A DNA stretch of 64,000 nt from Mesorhizobium prunaredense. Lineage in GTDB: Bacteria > Pseudomonadota > Alphaproteobacteria > Rhizobiales > Rhizobiaceae. Positions within the stretch are counted from its first letter, which is position 1, and every line of letters begins with the position of its first letter. The stretch lies in NCBI RefSeq assembly GCF_900156895.1, contig NZ_FTPD01000017.1:168094-232093 (forward strand), read 5' to 3'. The translations under genes were made by a program, and so were the position numbers. The notes below the pieces were generated by a model, which was given only the letters and a program-made list of their open reading frames with translations, was not told where the DNA came from and searched no databases. Positions 56,017-64,000 of the stretch are shown in pieces.

Positions 56017-57090
56017 CTAGTGGCAGTTAGGCACTCTTTCGTAACTTAGCCTCCGATCGATTTTCCTGACTCTATTTTCCTCCGGCGCGATCGACCGCGT
56101 TGTTTTTCGTTGGTGGACTGGCAGTCGTGACTGATGCGGCGCGCAGCCGTAGGCGTCACGGTACGCTTTTGAGAAGTGCGATGCAGAGATAAAGCCGCAA
56201 GCCATCGCTATCTCCACGACCGGCAGGCGGGAACTGATGAGCAGCAGATGCGCCCGTTCCAGACGAAGATCCAAATAGTAGCGGCTTGGAGAACATCCCA
56301 GTTCCCGCCTAAACAGTCGCTCGATTTGACGTCGGGATAGGCCGGCTGATCCCACAAGTTCGTCTAATAGCAATGGCTCCGTGAGGTTTGCCTCCATCTC
56401 CTCGATTATCTTGATGACCGCCCGATGGTTTAGTTGCACTCGTGAATGGAGTGGCAAACGTTGGCGGTCACCCGCTGAACGGGTCCTACACGCGATGGCT
56501 TTTTCACAAATACGATTGACAACTATCGTCCCATGGTGACGGGCAACCAAATCTAGAAACATGTCGAAGGGAGCGTCTCCCCCGGCGCAGGTGTACAGGT
56601 CTCCATCCCGCTCAAAGGCGGTTTGAGTGGCGGACACACCTATAAAGCGCTCAGAGAATATAGGAAATTGTTCCCAGTGAACCGCGCAACGGCGCCCTTC
56701 TGCAACCCCGGCTCGAGCAAGCATAATCGTGCCGCTACCTATGCCTACGAGGCAACTGCGGTGGTTTCTACACTCTCGTAACCAGGCCTCAAGCTGTTTG
56801 TGCGAGCTAGGAGCGTTACGGCCGCCGACGACAACGACGGCCGGTGCTGAGATTGATCGACGAGTTCTTTCACGTTCGAACGACAGCGACGATTCAGCGC
56901 ATACCAACAACCCGCAACTTGAGACCACAGGCTCCCCGTCGTCCGAAACGACTTGCCAGCTATACTCGTCCCGCCCCAATACTTCGTTGGCGAGCCTCAG
57001 CGCTTCTACTGCCGACGAGAACGCCTGGAGCGAAAAGGCCGGCAGGAGGTAAAAGCAAAAGTTTCGGCAGGTCGACTCCGAGTCTAGCAT
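56017..57090 (-). CDS. GlxA-family AraC-type transcriptional regulator
   Basis: This 357-residue regulator has an N-terminal DJ-1/PfpI-like domain (FCFYLLPAFSLQAFSSAVEA; PAVVVVGGRNAP; VGIGSGTIMLARAGVAEGRR) lacking the catalytic Cys. A C-terminal AraC helix-turn-helix pair follows at about 250-345 (LTEPLLLDELVGSAGLSRRQ; PVVEIAMACGFISASHFSKAY). GlxA-type proteins commonly control carnitine, choline, glycine-betaine and arginine catabolism (CdhR, GbdR, ArgR of Pseudomonas), which fits the surrounding amine-degrading genes. The ATG at 57090 follows AAGGAA; upstream codons to 57258 are unconserved. It is the obvious candidate to regulate its own neighbourhood. Confidence 0.88.
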   Translation of the reverse strand: MLDSESTCRNFCFYLLPAFSLQAFSSAVEALRLANEVLGRDEYSWQVVSDDGEPVVSSCGLLVCAESSLSFERERTRRSISAPAVVVVGGRNAPSSHKQLEAWLRECRNHRSCLVGIGSGTIMLARAGVAEGRRCAVHWEQFPIFSERFIGVSATQTAFERDGDLYTCAGGDAPFDMFLDLVARHHGTIVVNRICEKAIACRTRSAGDRQRLPLHSRVQLNHRAVIKIIEEMEANLTEPLLLDELVGSAGLSRRQIERLFRRELGCSPSRYYLDLRLERAHLLLISSRLPVVEIAMACGFISASHFSKAYRDAYGCAPHQSRLPVHQRKTTRSIAPEENRVRKIDRRLSYERVPNCH

Positions 57091-57275
57091 CCCGGGAGTT
57101 CCTTTTCTGCTAGCCTGATCTCTCGTTCGTGAAGCGGCCATGCGGGAGCCGAGGATTCTCCCGCTAAGTGTCCATTGATCTGCGCTAGCGTCGCCACCGG
57201 TGAACCGCTCAGTAGGCTGAACCTGCCTAAGGCAGACATTCAGGGCGTCTGGCCGCAAGTCGGCTGTCGCCCGCC

Positions 57276-58679
57276 TCAGACGCTAAGTCCTTCTCTCGTG
57301 AGCTCATCCGTAACGAAGCGAACTGCACTTTCTGCGATACCAACGATCTCTTCCACTTCAGCCTTTGTTGCCACCAAAGGAGGAGCGAAGCCCAGAATGT
57401 CACCATGCGGCATGGCTCGGACGATCAGGCCGCGGTCGCGTGCTGCCTTCGAAATGCGTGCACCGACCTTCAGCGACGGATCGAAACGTTTCTTTTTGCC
57501 GCGATCGGCAACGAATTCGATTGCAGCCATTAGACCGACGCCGCGCACTTCGCCGACGATCGGCAACTGCGCGAACTTCTCCTGCAGCTGCGCCTGGAAG
57601 AACGCGCCGACGTCACGCGCATTGCCGGGGAGGTTTTCTTTCTCGACAATATCGAGGACCGTGTTGGCCGCGGCAGCCCCGATCGGATGGCCTGAATATG
57701 TATATCCGTGCGAGAATGCCCCGACCTTGTCCGCCCCGTCCTCCAGGACCTTGTAGACTTTTTCTCCGACAATTGCCGCTGAAAGCGGGAAGTAGGCCGA
57801 GGTCAGACCTTTAGCGACCGTGATGAGGTCTGGCTCGATGCCATAGTGCTGCGAGCCGAACATGGAGCCAGTTCGACCAAAGCCGGTTATGACTTCATCT
57901 GCGATGAGCAGCACGTCGTGCTTCTTGAGCACGGCCTGGATTGCTTGCCAGTAACCCTCCGGCGGTGGCGTGATGCCGCCGGTGCCGAGCACCGGCTCGC
58001 CAATGAAGCCGCCCACATTGTCCGGGCCCAGCCGCTCGATCAACTCATCGAGTTCCTTGGCGCGTCGCGCTGAAAATTCGCGCTCGGACTCGCCTGGGGT
58101 GGCGCCCCAGTAGTGATGTGGAACACCCGTATGAACGATCTGCGGAAGTGGCAGGTCCATGTGATCGTGATAAAAGCTCATGCCGGTCATCGAACCGGAC
58201 ACGACGCTGCAGCCGTGATAGCCGCGTTCACGCGAGATGATCTTCTTCTTGTTCGGCTTGCCACGCAGATTGTTGTAGTACCAGACAAGCTTGGCCTGCG
58301 TCTCGTTCGCATCCGAGCCGGACATGCCGTAGAAGACCTTGCTCATCTTGCCCGGCGCCATCTTCACGAGGCGATCGGAAAGCATTGCGAGCTCGTCCGT
58401 CGTGTGGGCAGCGTAGGAATGATAGTAGGCCAGACGGAAAGCCTGGCGGGAAATCGCTTCGGCGACTTCGGTGCGGCCGTAACCGACATTGACGCAATAA
58501 AGGCCGGCGAATCCGTCGATCAGCTGGTTGCCATGCGCATCTTGAATGCGGATGCCTTTGCCTGTGTCAACGATGGTCGGCTCACCGAGCTTGCCGGTGG
58601 CAAAATCCTTGAGCTGTGTGAAAGGATGCAGGACAGCATTTCTATCCTTTTCGCTGATATCCTTGATGTTGATACTCAT
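57276..58679 (-). CDS. Class III aminotransferase (omega-amino acid/polyamine--pyruvate type)
   Basis: This 467-residue PLP enzyme is close to SpuC/YhxA-type transaminases that use putrescine, GABA or beta-alanine with pyruvate. It shows HPFTQLKDFATGKLGEPTIV, YGMSGSDANETQAKLVWYYN, the PLP Asp in LLIADEVITGFGRTGSMFG, and the Schiff-base Lys in LITVAKGLTSAYFPLSA. Start MSINIKDISEKDRN has AAGGGACAG upstream. The ALDH gene ends 12 bases before it, so the two are one operon converting a terminal amine to an aldehyde and then an acid. From memory, y4uB of NGR234 is an aminotransferase of this class. Confidence 0.9.
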   Translation of the reverse strand: MSINIKDISEKDRNAVLHPFTQLKDFATGKLGEPTIVDTGKGIRIQDAHGNQLIDGFAGLYCVNVGYGRTEVAEAISRQAFRLAYYHSYAAHTTDELAMLSDRLVKMAPGKMSKVFYGMSGSDANETQAKLVWYYNNLRGKPNKKKIISRERGYHGCSVVSGSMTGMSFYHDHMDLPLPQIVHTGVPHHYWGATPGESEREFSARRAKELDELIERLGPDNVGGFIGEPVLGTGGITPPPEGYWQAIQAVLKKHDVLLIADEVITGFGRTGSMFGSQHYGIEPDLITVAKGLTSAYFPLSAAIVGEKVYKVLEDGADKVGAFSHGYTYSGHPIGAAAANTVLDIVEKENLPGNARDVGAFFQAQLQEKFAQLPIVGEVRGVGLMAAIEFVADRGKKKRFDPSLKVGARISKAARDRGLIVRAMPHGDILGFAPPLVATKAEVEEIVGIAESAVRFVTDELTREGLSV

Positions 58680-58691
58680 GGGTCTGTCCCT

Positions 58692-60170
58692 TTAGCTTGC
58701 GGTATTACCGATGCACACGTATTTGGGTTCGAGATATTCGGCGAGACCATGCCTTGAGCCCTCGCGGCCGAGCCCGGATTGTTTCCATCCACCAAAGGGT
58801 ATGGGAGCGCCGGTGAATTTCGGTGTGTTGACGGCGACCATGCCGTACTCCAACTGATCGGTTAGGCGCATGGCGCGGCTCAGATCTTTTGTGTAAACGT
58901 AAGCCGCAAGGCCCATTTCCGAGTTGTTGGCTCGCGCAAGCACTTCCCCCTCCTCATCGAACGGAAGGACTGCCGCCACCGGCCCAAAGGTCTCTTCCTT
59001 CGCGACCAGCATGTCGTCCGTGACATCGGCGAGAACAGTCGGGGTAACGAAATTGCCCCCGAGAAGACTATCCTGTCCGCCAACAACGATGCGAGCCCCG
59101 GAACAAAGAGCTTCGGACACCTGCCGTCTGCACTTTTCGGCGACGGATGGTCTGGTCATTGGGCCAATATCGACACCGGGTTCGAATCCGTGCCCGACTT
59201 TCAGTTTACCGGTGGCCTTCGCAAATTCTTCCACGAAGCGCTCATAGTTTCCTCGCTGAACATAGATCCTATTGGCTGCCAGGCAGTCCTGACCGGATGT
59301 GGCAAATTTGGCTGCTATGCATCCAGCTACGGCTGTCTCCAAGGGGGCATCATCGAAAATGATAAAAGGAGCATTGCCCCCGAGCTCAAGTGAAGCCTTC
59401 TTCACGGTTTTTGCCGACTGCTCGAGCAGGATCCGACCGACCTCGGTCGAGCCCGTGAAGGAGAATGCCCGCACATCGCTATGATCCAATAGCCGTTTTG
59501 CGAGTGGGGCAGCCTCTCCCGTGATCACCTGAAACACGCCAGCGGGCATTCCTGCCTCCTCGGCAAGGCGGGCAAGCGCCAGAGCGGACAAGGGCGTTTC
59601 CGGGGCTGGCTTGACAATCATCGTGCAGCCCGCAGCCAAGGCGGCTCCTGCTTTCCTGGTGATCATCGCCGACGGAAAGTTCCAAGGCGTGATAGCGACC
59701 GTCACTCCGACCGGCTGCATCTGCACGGAGAGCCGGCTGCCCGCAAGATGGCTCGGGATGGTCTCGCCATATGCTCGCTCACCCTCTGCCGCAAACCAGT
59801 CAAGAAAGCTGGCGGCATATAAAATCTCACCGTGCGCCTCGGTCAATGGTTTGCCTTGTTCAGCGGTCATGATGGTGGAAAGGTCTTCCGCATTCTCGCG
59901 CATGCCGGCGGCCCATCTCCGCAGACATGCGGCCCGTTCCCAAGGAAGAACATTGCGCCATTGTTCAAACGCAGTCCTCGCGAAGTTGACCGCGTCATCT
60001 ACATCAGACAGCTCACAGGCAGCCACCTGAGCCAAGTCCTGGCCAGTAGCCGGGTCAACCACCAAGATCGTTTCAGCCTTGGAGAGCCAAGTTCCATTCA
60101 CATAGGCGCACTTTTGAAGGAGGTCCTGCCTTTTGAGCTCCTTTAACGCGGCACTTGCTGTACCTCTCAT
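58692..60170 (-). CDS. gabD: Succinate-semialdehyde dehydrogenase family protein
   Basis: This 492-residue aldehyde dehydrogenase is of the GabD type. It has VTVAITPWNFPSAMITRKAG, FSFTGSTEVGRILLEQSAKT, the Glu in SLELGGNAPFI, the catalytic Cys in SGQDCLAANR, and KEETFGPVAAVLPFD. The end VNTPKFTGAPIPFGGWKQSG is typical of SSADH proteins. The start at 60170 (MRGTASAALKELKRQDLL) has GGTGGGG upstream; the ATG at 60185 is possible. It leads an operon with the aminotransferase, as in GABA or polyamine degradation. The substrate could also be another semialdehyde. Confidence 0.85.
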   Translation of the reverse strand: MRGTASAALKELKRQDLLQKCAYVNGTWLSKAETILVVDPATGQDLAQVAACELSDVDDAVNFARTAFEQWRNVLPWERAACLRRWAAGMRENAEDLSTIMTAEQGKPLTEAHGEILYAASFLDWFAAEGERAYGETIPSHLAGSRLSVQMQPVGVTVAITPWNFPSAMITRKAGAALAAGCTMIVKPAPETPLSALALARLAEEAGMPAGVFQVITGEAAPLAKRLLDHSDVRAFSFTGSTEVGRILLEQSAKTVKKASLELGGNAPFIIFDDAPLETAVAGCIAAKFATSGQDCLAANRIYVQRGNYERFVEEFAKATGKLKVGHGFEPGVDIGPMTRPSVAEKCRRQVSEALCSGARIVVGGQDSLLGGNFVTPTVLADVTDDMLVAKEETFGPVAAVLPFDEEGEVLARANNSEMGLAAYVYTKDLSRAMRLTDQLEYGMVAVNTPKFTGAPIPFGGWKQSGLGREGSRHGLAEYLEPKYVCIGNTAS

Positions 60171-60831
60171 CACTAACCCCACCATCGACAGTTCATTTCC
60201 GGCAAAATAGCCGCGCAACCGCGGCGATTGGCAGCGCGATCGAAGGCTACGAAGACGTTCTCCTGCGAATAAGGGTATGCGACTGAGCTTTTTCGCCGTT
60301 TGATCTCTGTCGGCTTATGGGCAAGGTTCAGCAAGGCGAGATGACAATTGTCACCTGTGGCCAGCCCACGATCACACTTGGCTTGAGAGATCGAACGGTA
60401 ATTTGCAGTCGGCCACGCCAAGCGGACCTCTTGCGGGGCTGTTCACTTCGGCTTCGCAGTATACCTCACGATTGTAGTGGCTTCGAAAGGTGGGAAAGTG
60501 TGACTGAAAGACCGGTGACCTGGTGGGGAGATATTGTGCTTAGCTCGTCACTGCGGTTTTACGAAAACAGATTGGGAAGATCCCAAAAACCACACTAAGT
60601 CAGAAATCTTCTTGCCAAAGATATTTCTACTGCACTCGCAATGGGTGACAACCGCTTCCCAGGCGACGATAGAACCAGGGAAGAGGATTTGCTGCGCGAG
60701 CGACCGCAAAAATGCAGATCTTGTGCGGCATCACGGGCTGGGCAGCACAACCCCATCGTCCGAGGCGTGCTACCTTGTGAAGAACACAAAAGGACTTGGA
60801 AAAGCAACAGCCCGATGTTGGGGAGCCCACG
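60171..60831. other. Divergent intergenic region between gabD and mcl operons
   Basis: No gene is supported; overlapping short frames lack family features. It must hold the divergent promoters of both operons. The TTGTG-N5-CACAA palindrome at 60775-60789 is listed separately. Confidence 0.4.
60775..60789. promoter_or_regulatory. Small palindrome upstream of mcl (TTGTG-AAGAA-CACAA)
   Basis: A perfect 5-bp inverted repeat with a 5-base centre lies 42 bp before the malyl-CoA lyase start. It could be an operator or part of the leader. Short palindromes arise by chance, so this is only a candidate. Confidence 0.3.
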
Positions 60832-61791
60832 ATGAGCCACACGATCAACCACCTGAAGAAACTACGGCTGCAGCGCAGCGAGTTGGCCGTTCCCGGCTCC
60901 AGCCCGGAGATGATCGACAAGGCGGCGAACAGCGCCGCCGACTTCATCTTCCTCGACATCGAGGACGCGGTCGCCCCGCCTGACAAGGAACGCGCCCGCA
61001 AGAACATTATCCAGGCGCTCAACGACATCGACTGGCGCGCCAAGGGCAAGACCGTCTCGGTGCGTATCAACGGCCTGGACACGCACTATATGTATCGCGA
61101 CGTGGTCGACGTCATGGAACAGGCCGGTGACCGGCTCGACACCATCCTGGTGCCGAAGGTCGGCGTGCCGGCCGACCTCTACATGGTCGAGGCCATGGTC
61201 AACCAGATCGAGATGGCTAAAGGTTTCAAGACCCGTGTCGGCCTTGAAGCGCTGATCGAGACCGCGCTCGGCATGGCCAATGTGGAGGCGATAGCCGCCA
61301 CGCCCGGCCGGCTGGAGGCGATGCATTTCGGCGTTGCCGACTATGCGGCCAGCAACAAGGCGCGCACCGTCAACATCGGCGGGCTGAACCCCGACTATCC
61401 TGGCGACCAGTGGCATTTCGCACTGTCGCGGATGACTGTCGCCTGCCGCGCCTACGGCTTGCGCGCCATCGACGGACCGTTCGGCGACTTCTCCGACCCG
61501 GAAGGCTACAAGGGAGCCGCCAGGCGTGCCGCAGCGCTCGGCATCGAAGGCAAATGGGCGATCCATCCCTCGCAGATCGCTTTGGCCAACGACGTCTTCT
61601 CGCCGCCGGAAAAGGAGGTCACGCGTGCCAGGCGCATTCTTGAGGTGCTGAAGGAAGCGGAGGCACTCGGCAAGGGAGCCGCGGCGCTCGATGGCAAGAT
61701 GATCGACGCGGCTTCCGAGCGCATGGCGCGCAACGTGCTGGCGGTTAACGAGGCGATCGAGCGCGCCGGCCAGGCGCAGGCGACGCACTGA
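60832..61791 (+). CDS. mcl: L-malyl-CoA/beta-methylmalyl-CoA lyase (CitE superfamily)
   Basis: This 319-residue aldolase-type lyase splits malyl-CoA into acetyl-CoA and glyoxylate. It has LRLQRSELAVPGSSPEMIDK, the metal and CoA region ADFIFLDIEDAVAPPDKERA, VSVRINGLDTHYMYRDVVDV, TRVGLEALIETALGMANVEA, and KWAIHPSQIALANDVFSPPE. These match MclA/Mcl1 of methylotrophs and Rhodobacter rather than citrate lyase beta chains. The ATG at 60832 follows GGGGAG. Malate-CoA ligase genes mtkA and mtkB follow at 18- and 10-base spacings, so malate is activated and cleaved in one operon, as in the serine cycle. The high-GC, frameshift-free coding contrasts with the accessory region upstream. Confidence 0.9.
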   Translation: MSHTINHLKKLRLQRSELAVPGSSPEMIDKAANSAADFIFLDIEDAVAPPDKERARKNIIQALNDIDWRAKGKTVSVRINGLDTHYMYRDVVDVMEQAGDRLDTILVPKVGVPADLYMVEAMVNQIEMAKGFKTRVGLEALIETALGMANVEAIAATPGRLEAMHFGVADYAASNKARTVNIGGLNPDYPGDQWHFALSRMTVACRAYGLRAIDGPFGDFSDPEGYKGAARRAAALGIEGKWAIHPSQIALANDVFSPPEKEVTRARRILEVLKEAEALGKGAAALDGKMIDAASERMARNVLAVNEAIERAGQAQATH

Positions 61792-61809
61792 GATTTCCTG
61801 GGAGGAAAG

Positions 61810-62994
61810 ATGGACATTCACGAATACCAGGCCAAGGAACTGCTCGCCCGTCACGGCGTGCACGTACCGCGCGGCGGTCTGGCCTATAGTCCGGAGCAGG
61901 CGACCTACCGTGCTAGCGAGATCGGTGGCGGCAAATGGGTGGTCAAGGCGCAGATCCATTCCGGCGCGCGCGGCAAGGCTGGTGGCATCCGCATCTGCAC
62001 GTCCGACCAGGAAGTGTCCGATGCCGCCGAGGCGATGCTGGGGAGGAAGCTGGTGACGCATCAGACGGGGCCGCGCGGCAAGTTGGTGTCGCGGCTCTAT
62101 GTCGAAGAGACCGTCGACATTCGCCAGGAAATCTATCTCGCCTTTGTTCTCGACCGTAAAGCCGAGCGGGTGATGATCGTCGCGTCTGCGTCCGGCGGCA
62201 TGGAGATCGAAGAGATCGCCGAAAAGCAGCCAGATTCAATCATTCGCGCGACTGTCGACCCTGGCGCTGGGATGCAGCACTATCAGGCGCGCGAGATCGC
62301 CTTCGGGCTTGGTCTCGAAAACAACCTGATTGGCAAGGCGACCGAAACCCTGCTTGGTTGCTACCGCGTGTTTCGCGACTACGACGCCTCGATGCTGGAG
62401 ATCAATCCGCTGGTCGTCACGCGTGACGGCAATCTGATGGCACTGGACGCCAAAATGTCGTTCGATGAGAACGCGCTGTTTCGTCGTCCCCAAATTTCCG
62501 AACTGCGCGACAAGTCGCAGGAGGATCCGCGCGAAACCTTTGCCAGCGACCGTGGCCTGTCCTATGTCGGCCTCGACGGCAATATCGGCTGCATCATCAA
62601 TGGCGCCGGGCTCGCCATGGCAACCATGGACATGATCAAGATCGCCGGCGGCGAGCCGGCCAACTTCCTCGACATCGGCGGCGGCGCCTCGCCCGAGCGG
62701 GTTGCGAAATCGTTCCGCGCCGTCCTTGGTGACAAGAATGTCAAGACCATCCTGGTCAACATCTTCGCCGGCATCAATCGCTGCGACTGGGTCGCCGAGG
62801 GTGTTGTCAAGGCAATCCGCGAAGTCGGCGTAAACGTCCCGTTGGTGGTGCGGTTGGCCGGCACCAAGGTCGAGGAAGGGCGCCGCATCCTGGCCGATTC
62901 CGGCGAGGCGGTGATTGTCGCCGAAACACTGGCCGAAGCCGCCGACAAGGCCGTCGCCGCCTGGCGGTCCGCCACGATGAGAAAATCAGGCTGA
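61810..62994 (+). CDS. mtkA: Malate--CoA ligase, beta subunit
   Basis: This 394-residue protein is homologous to succinyl-CoA synthetase beta (SucC). It begins [20 protein letters not shown], with the ATP-grasp segments [20 protein letters not shown] and [20 protein letters not shown], and [20 protein letters not shown] and [20 protein letters not shown] in the phosphate/CoA domain. Placement directly after malyl-CoA lyase and before the alpha subunit identifies it as MtkA rather than SucC. The alpha-beta enzyme makes malyl-CoA from malate, CoA and ATP. GGAGGAAAG precedes the ATG. Confidence 0.9.
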   Translation: MDIHEYQAKELLARHGVHVPRGGLAYSPEQATYRASEIGGGKWVVKAQIHSGARGKAGGIRICTSDQEVSDAAEAMLGRKLVTHQTGPRGKLVSRLYVEETVDIRQEIYLAFVLDRKAERVMIVASASGGMEIEEIAEKQPDSIIRATVDPGAGMQHYQAREIAFGLGLENNLIGKATETLLGCYRVFRDYDASMLEINPLVVTRDGNLMALDAKMSFDENALFRRPQISELRDKSQEDPRETFASDRGLSYVGLDGNIGCIINGAGLAMATMDMIKIAGGEPANFLDIGGGASPERVAKSFRAVLGDKNVKTILVNIFAGINRCDWVAEGVVKAIREVGVNVPLVVRLAGTKVEEGRRILADSGEAVIVAETLAEAADKAVAAWRSATMRKSG

Positions 62995-63004
62995 GGGGAC
63001 GAGA

Positions 63005-63904
63005 ATGGCAATTCTGCTCAACCGGGACACCCGCGCAATCGTGCAGGGATTCACCGGCAAGATCGGCAGTTTTCACGCCGAGGATATGAAGCGTTACGGC
63101 ACCAATGTGGTCGGCGGCGTCACACCCGGCAAGGGCGGCCAGACACATCTCGGCCTGCCGGTGTTCAACACCGTCAAGGGCGCGGTGCGTGAAACCGGAG
63201 CCGATGCGAGCATCGTCTTCGTGCCGCCGCCCTTCGCCGCCGATTCGATCATGGAGGCGGCGGACGCCGGCATCAAGTTCTGCGTCTGCATCACCGACGG
63301 CATTCCCTCGCAGGACATGATGCGGGTGAAGCGCTACATGCGCCGCTACCGCTTCGAGGACCGCATGCGGCTGATCGGGCCGAACTGCGCCGGCATCATC
63401 ACGCCCGGCCAGGCGCTGATGGGCATCATGCCGGGCAGCATCTATCTTCCCGGCCGCGTCGGCATCGTCGGCCGCTCCGGCACGCTGGGCTACGAGGCGG
63501 CATCACAGATGAAGGCGCTGGGCATCGGCGTCTCGACCAGCGTCGGTATCGGCGGCGATCCGATCAACGGCTCCTCCTTCAAGGACATCCTGGAACTGTT
63601 CGAACAGGACGACGACACCGACGCCGTGGTGATGATCGGCGAGATCGGCGGCCCACAGGAAGCCGAAGCCGCGCTCTGGGCGCGCGATAACATGCGCAAG
63701 CCGCTGATCGCCTACATCGCCGGGCTTTCCGCGCCGAAAGGCCGCCGCATGGGCCATGCCGGCGCAATCATCTCCGCCTTCGGCGAGTCTGCTCAAGAGA
63801 AGGTCGAGATCCTGAAGGATGCCGGCGTCATCATCGTGCCGACGCCAGCTTCCTTCGGCGAGGTTGTTGCCGGCGTGATAGCGGATCGGACGAAGGCAGC
63901 ATAG
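63005..63904 (+). CDS. mtkB: Malate--CoA ligase, alpha subunit
   Basis: This 299-residue SucD-like subunit has the CoA-binding N-domain (VQGFTGKIGSFHAEDMKRYG; GGVTPGKGGQTHLGLPVFNT). The ligase part shows RLIGPNCAGIITPGQALMGI and GRVGIVGRSGTLGYEAASQM, and the phosphorylated His is in RRMGHAGAIISAFG near residue 247. It forms the malate-CoA ligase with MtkA. The remaining 96 bases of the window after its stop show no gene start that I can support. Confidence 0.9.
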   Translation: MAILLNRDTRAIVQGFTGKIGSFHAEDMKRYGTNVVGGVTPGKGGQTHLGLPVFNTVKGAVRETGADASIVFVPPPFAADSIMEAADAGIKFCVCITDGIPSQDMMRVKRYMRRYRFEDRMRLIGPNCAGIITPGQALMGIMPGSIYLPGRVGIVGRSGTLGYEAASQMKALGIGVSTSVGIGGDPINGSSFKDILELFEQDDDTDAVVMIGEIGGPQEAEAALWARDNMRKPLIAYIAGLSAPKGRRMGHAGAIISAFGESAQEKVEILKDAGVIIVPTPASFGEVVAGVIADRTKAA

Positions 63905-64000
63905 CGCATGTGCCTAGCCCTTTCACTATGGGAGGCGAAACTGCGCCTAGAGCCCAGATAACGCAGGTTTTCTGCGATTAGACAAAGAGGTCCGCGTGAA

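Noticed and set aside
60862..62061. A 399-codon open frame antisense to mcl and mtkA
   Set aside because: It is the reverse shadow of two well-conserved genes with strong third-position GC. It has no ribosome site and no recognisable domain.

Overview
The window reads as an accessory, probably symbiosis-associated, region of an alphaproteobacterium of the order Rhizobiales (Mesorhizobium or Sinorhizobium/Ensifer type). Three things suggest this: an ectoine-type uptake operon beside creatinase-like M24 hydrolases, a malate-CoA ligase/malyl-CoA lyase operon, and a background of decayed IS630, IS21, IS66, IS110 and IS256 copies among intact catabolic genes. From memory, the gene families (M20 and M24 hydrolases, amino-acid ABC transporter, GMC oxidoreductases, ATP-grasp protein, class III aminotransferase, aldehyde dehydrogenases) resemble the y4-series catabolic genes of the NGR234 symbiotic plasmid. 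That link is not tested here. No rRNA, tRNA, CRISPR array or replication gene was seen.

Layout. 0-5.1 kb: an IS630 remnant, an intact sulfotransferase, and an IS21 copy whose istA is split onto opposite strands, next to a five-copy IS21 end repeat. 5.6-10.4 kb: an intact lysine/ornithine N-hydroxylase, a broken PhyH-type dioxygenase, and a frameshifted cupin/methionyl-tRNA-synthetase fusion. Together these look like a decayed hydrazine (N-N bond) forming pathway. 11.6-18 kb: an EctB-like aminotransferase coupled to a 2OG-Fe(II) oxygenase, a LuxR-type regulator without luxI, an isopenicillin-N-synthase-like oxygenase, and a DUF2267 protein. 18.5-31 kb: two copies of a DAO-type FAD oxidase plus GMC oxidoreductase module flank an ATP-grasp ligase, an MmgE/PrpD protein and an aldo/keto reductase. 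31-43 kb: an M20 amidohydrolase, a dimethylglycine-dehydrogenase-like enzyme, a LysR pseudogene interrupted by an IS256 element with target duplication, and an operon of a creatinase/DoeA-like M24 hydrolase with ehuBCDA. 44-49 kb: a second MmgE/PrpD copy and a graveyard of IS66, TIM-barrel isomerase, ferredoxin-reductase and ABC-ATPase fragments. 49.4-60.2 kb: a Tat-exported peptide-type binding protein, a GMC oxidoreductase, two aldehyde dehydrogenases, a second creatinase-like M24 protein, a GlxA/AraC regulator and a class III aminotransferase. 60.8-63.9 kb: a compact mcl-mtkA-mtkB operon, clean and GC-rich, that looks like housekeeping C1/C2 metabolism.

How it may work together. Most intact genes fit uptake and stepwise breakdown of a small N-substituted amino acid or betaine-like compound: binding-protein import, hydrolysis of a cyclic or amide bond (M24, M20), oxidative deamination or demethylation (DAO, DMGDH-like), alcohol oxidation (GMC), transamination and aldehyde oxidation. 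The M20 gene and the M24-ehuBCDA operon share a 17-bp perfect palindrome within about 50 bp of conserved upstream DNA, so one regulator probably controls both. The 5.6-17 kb block looks biosynthetic, with part of it lost.
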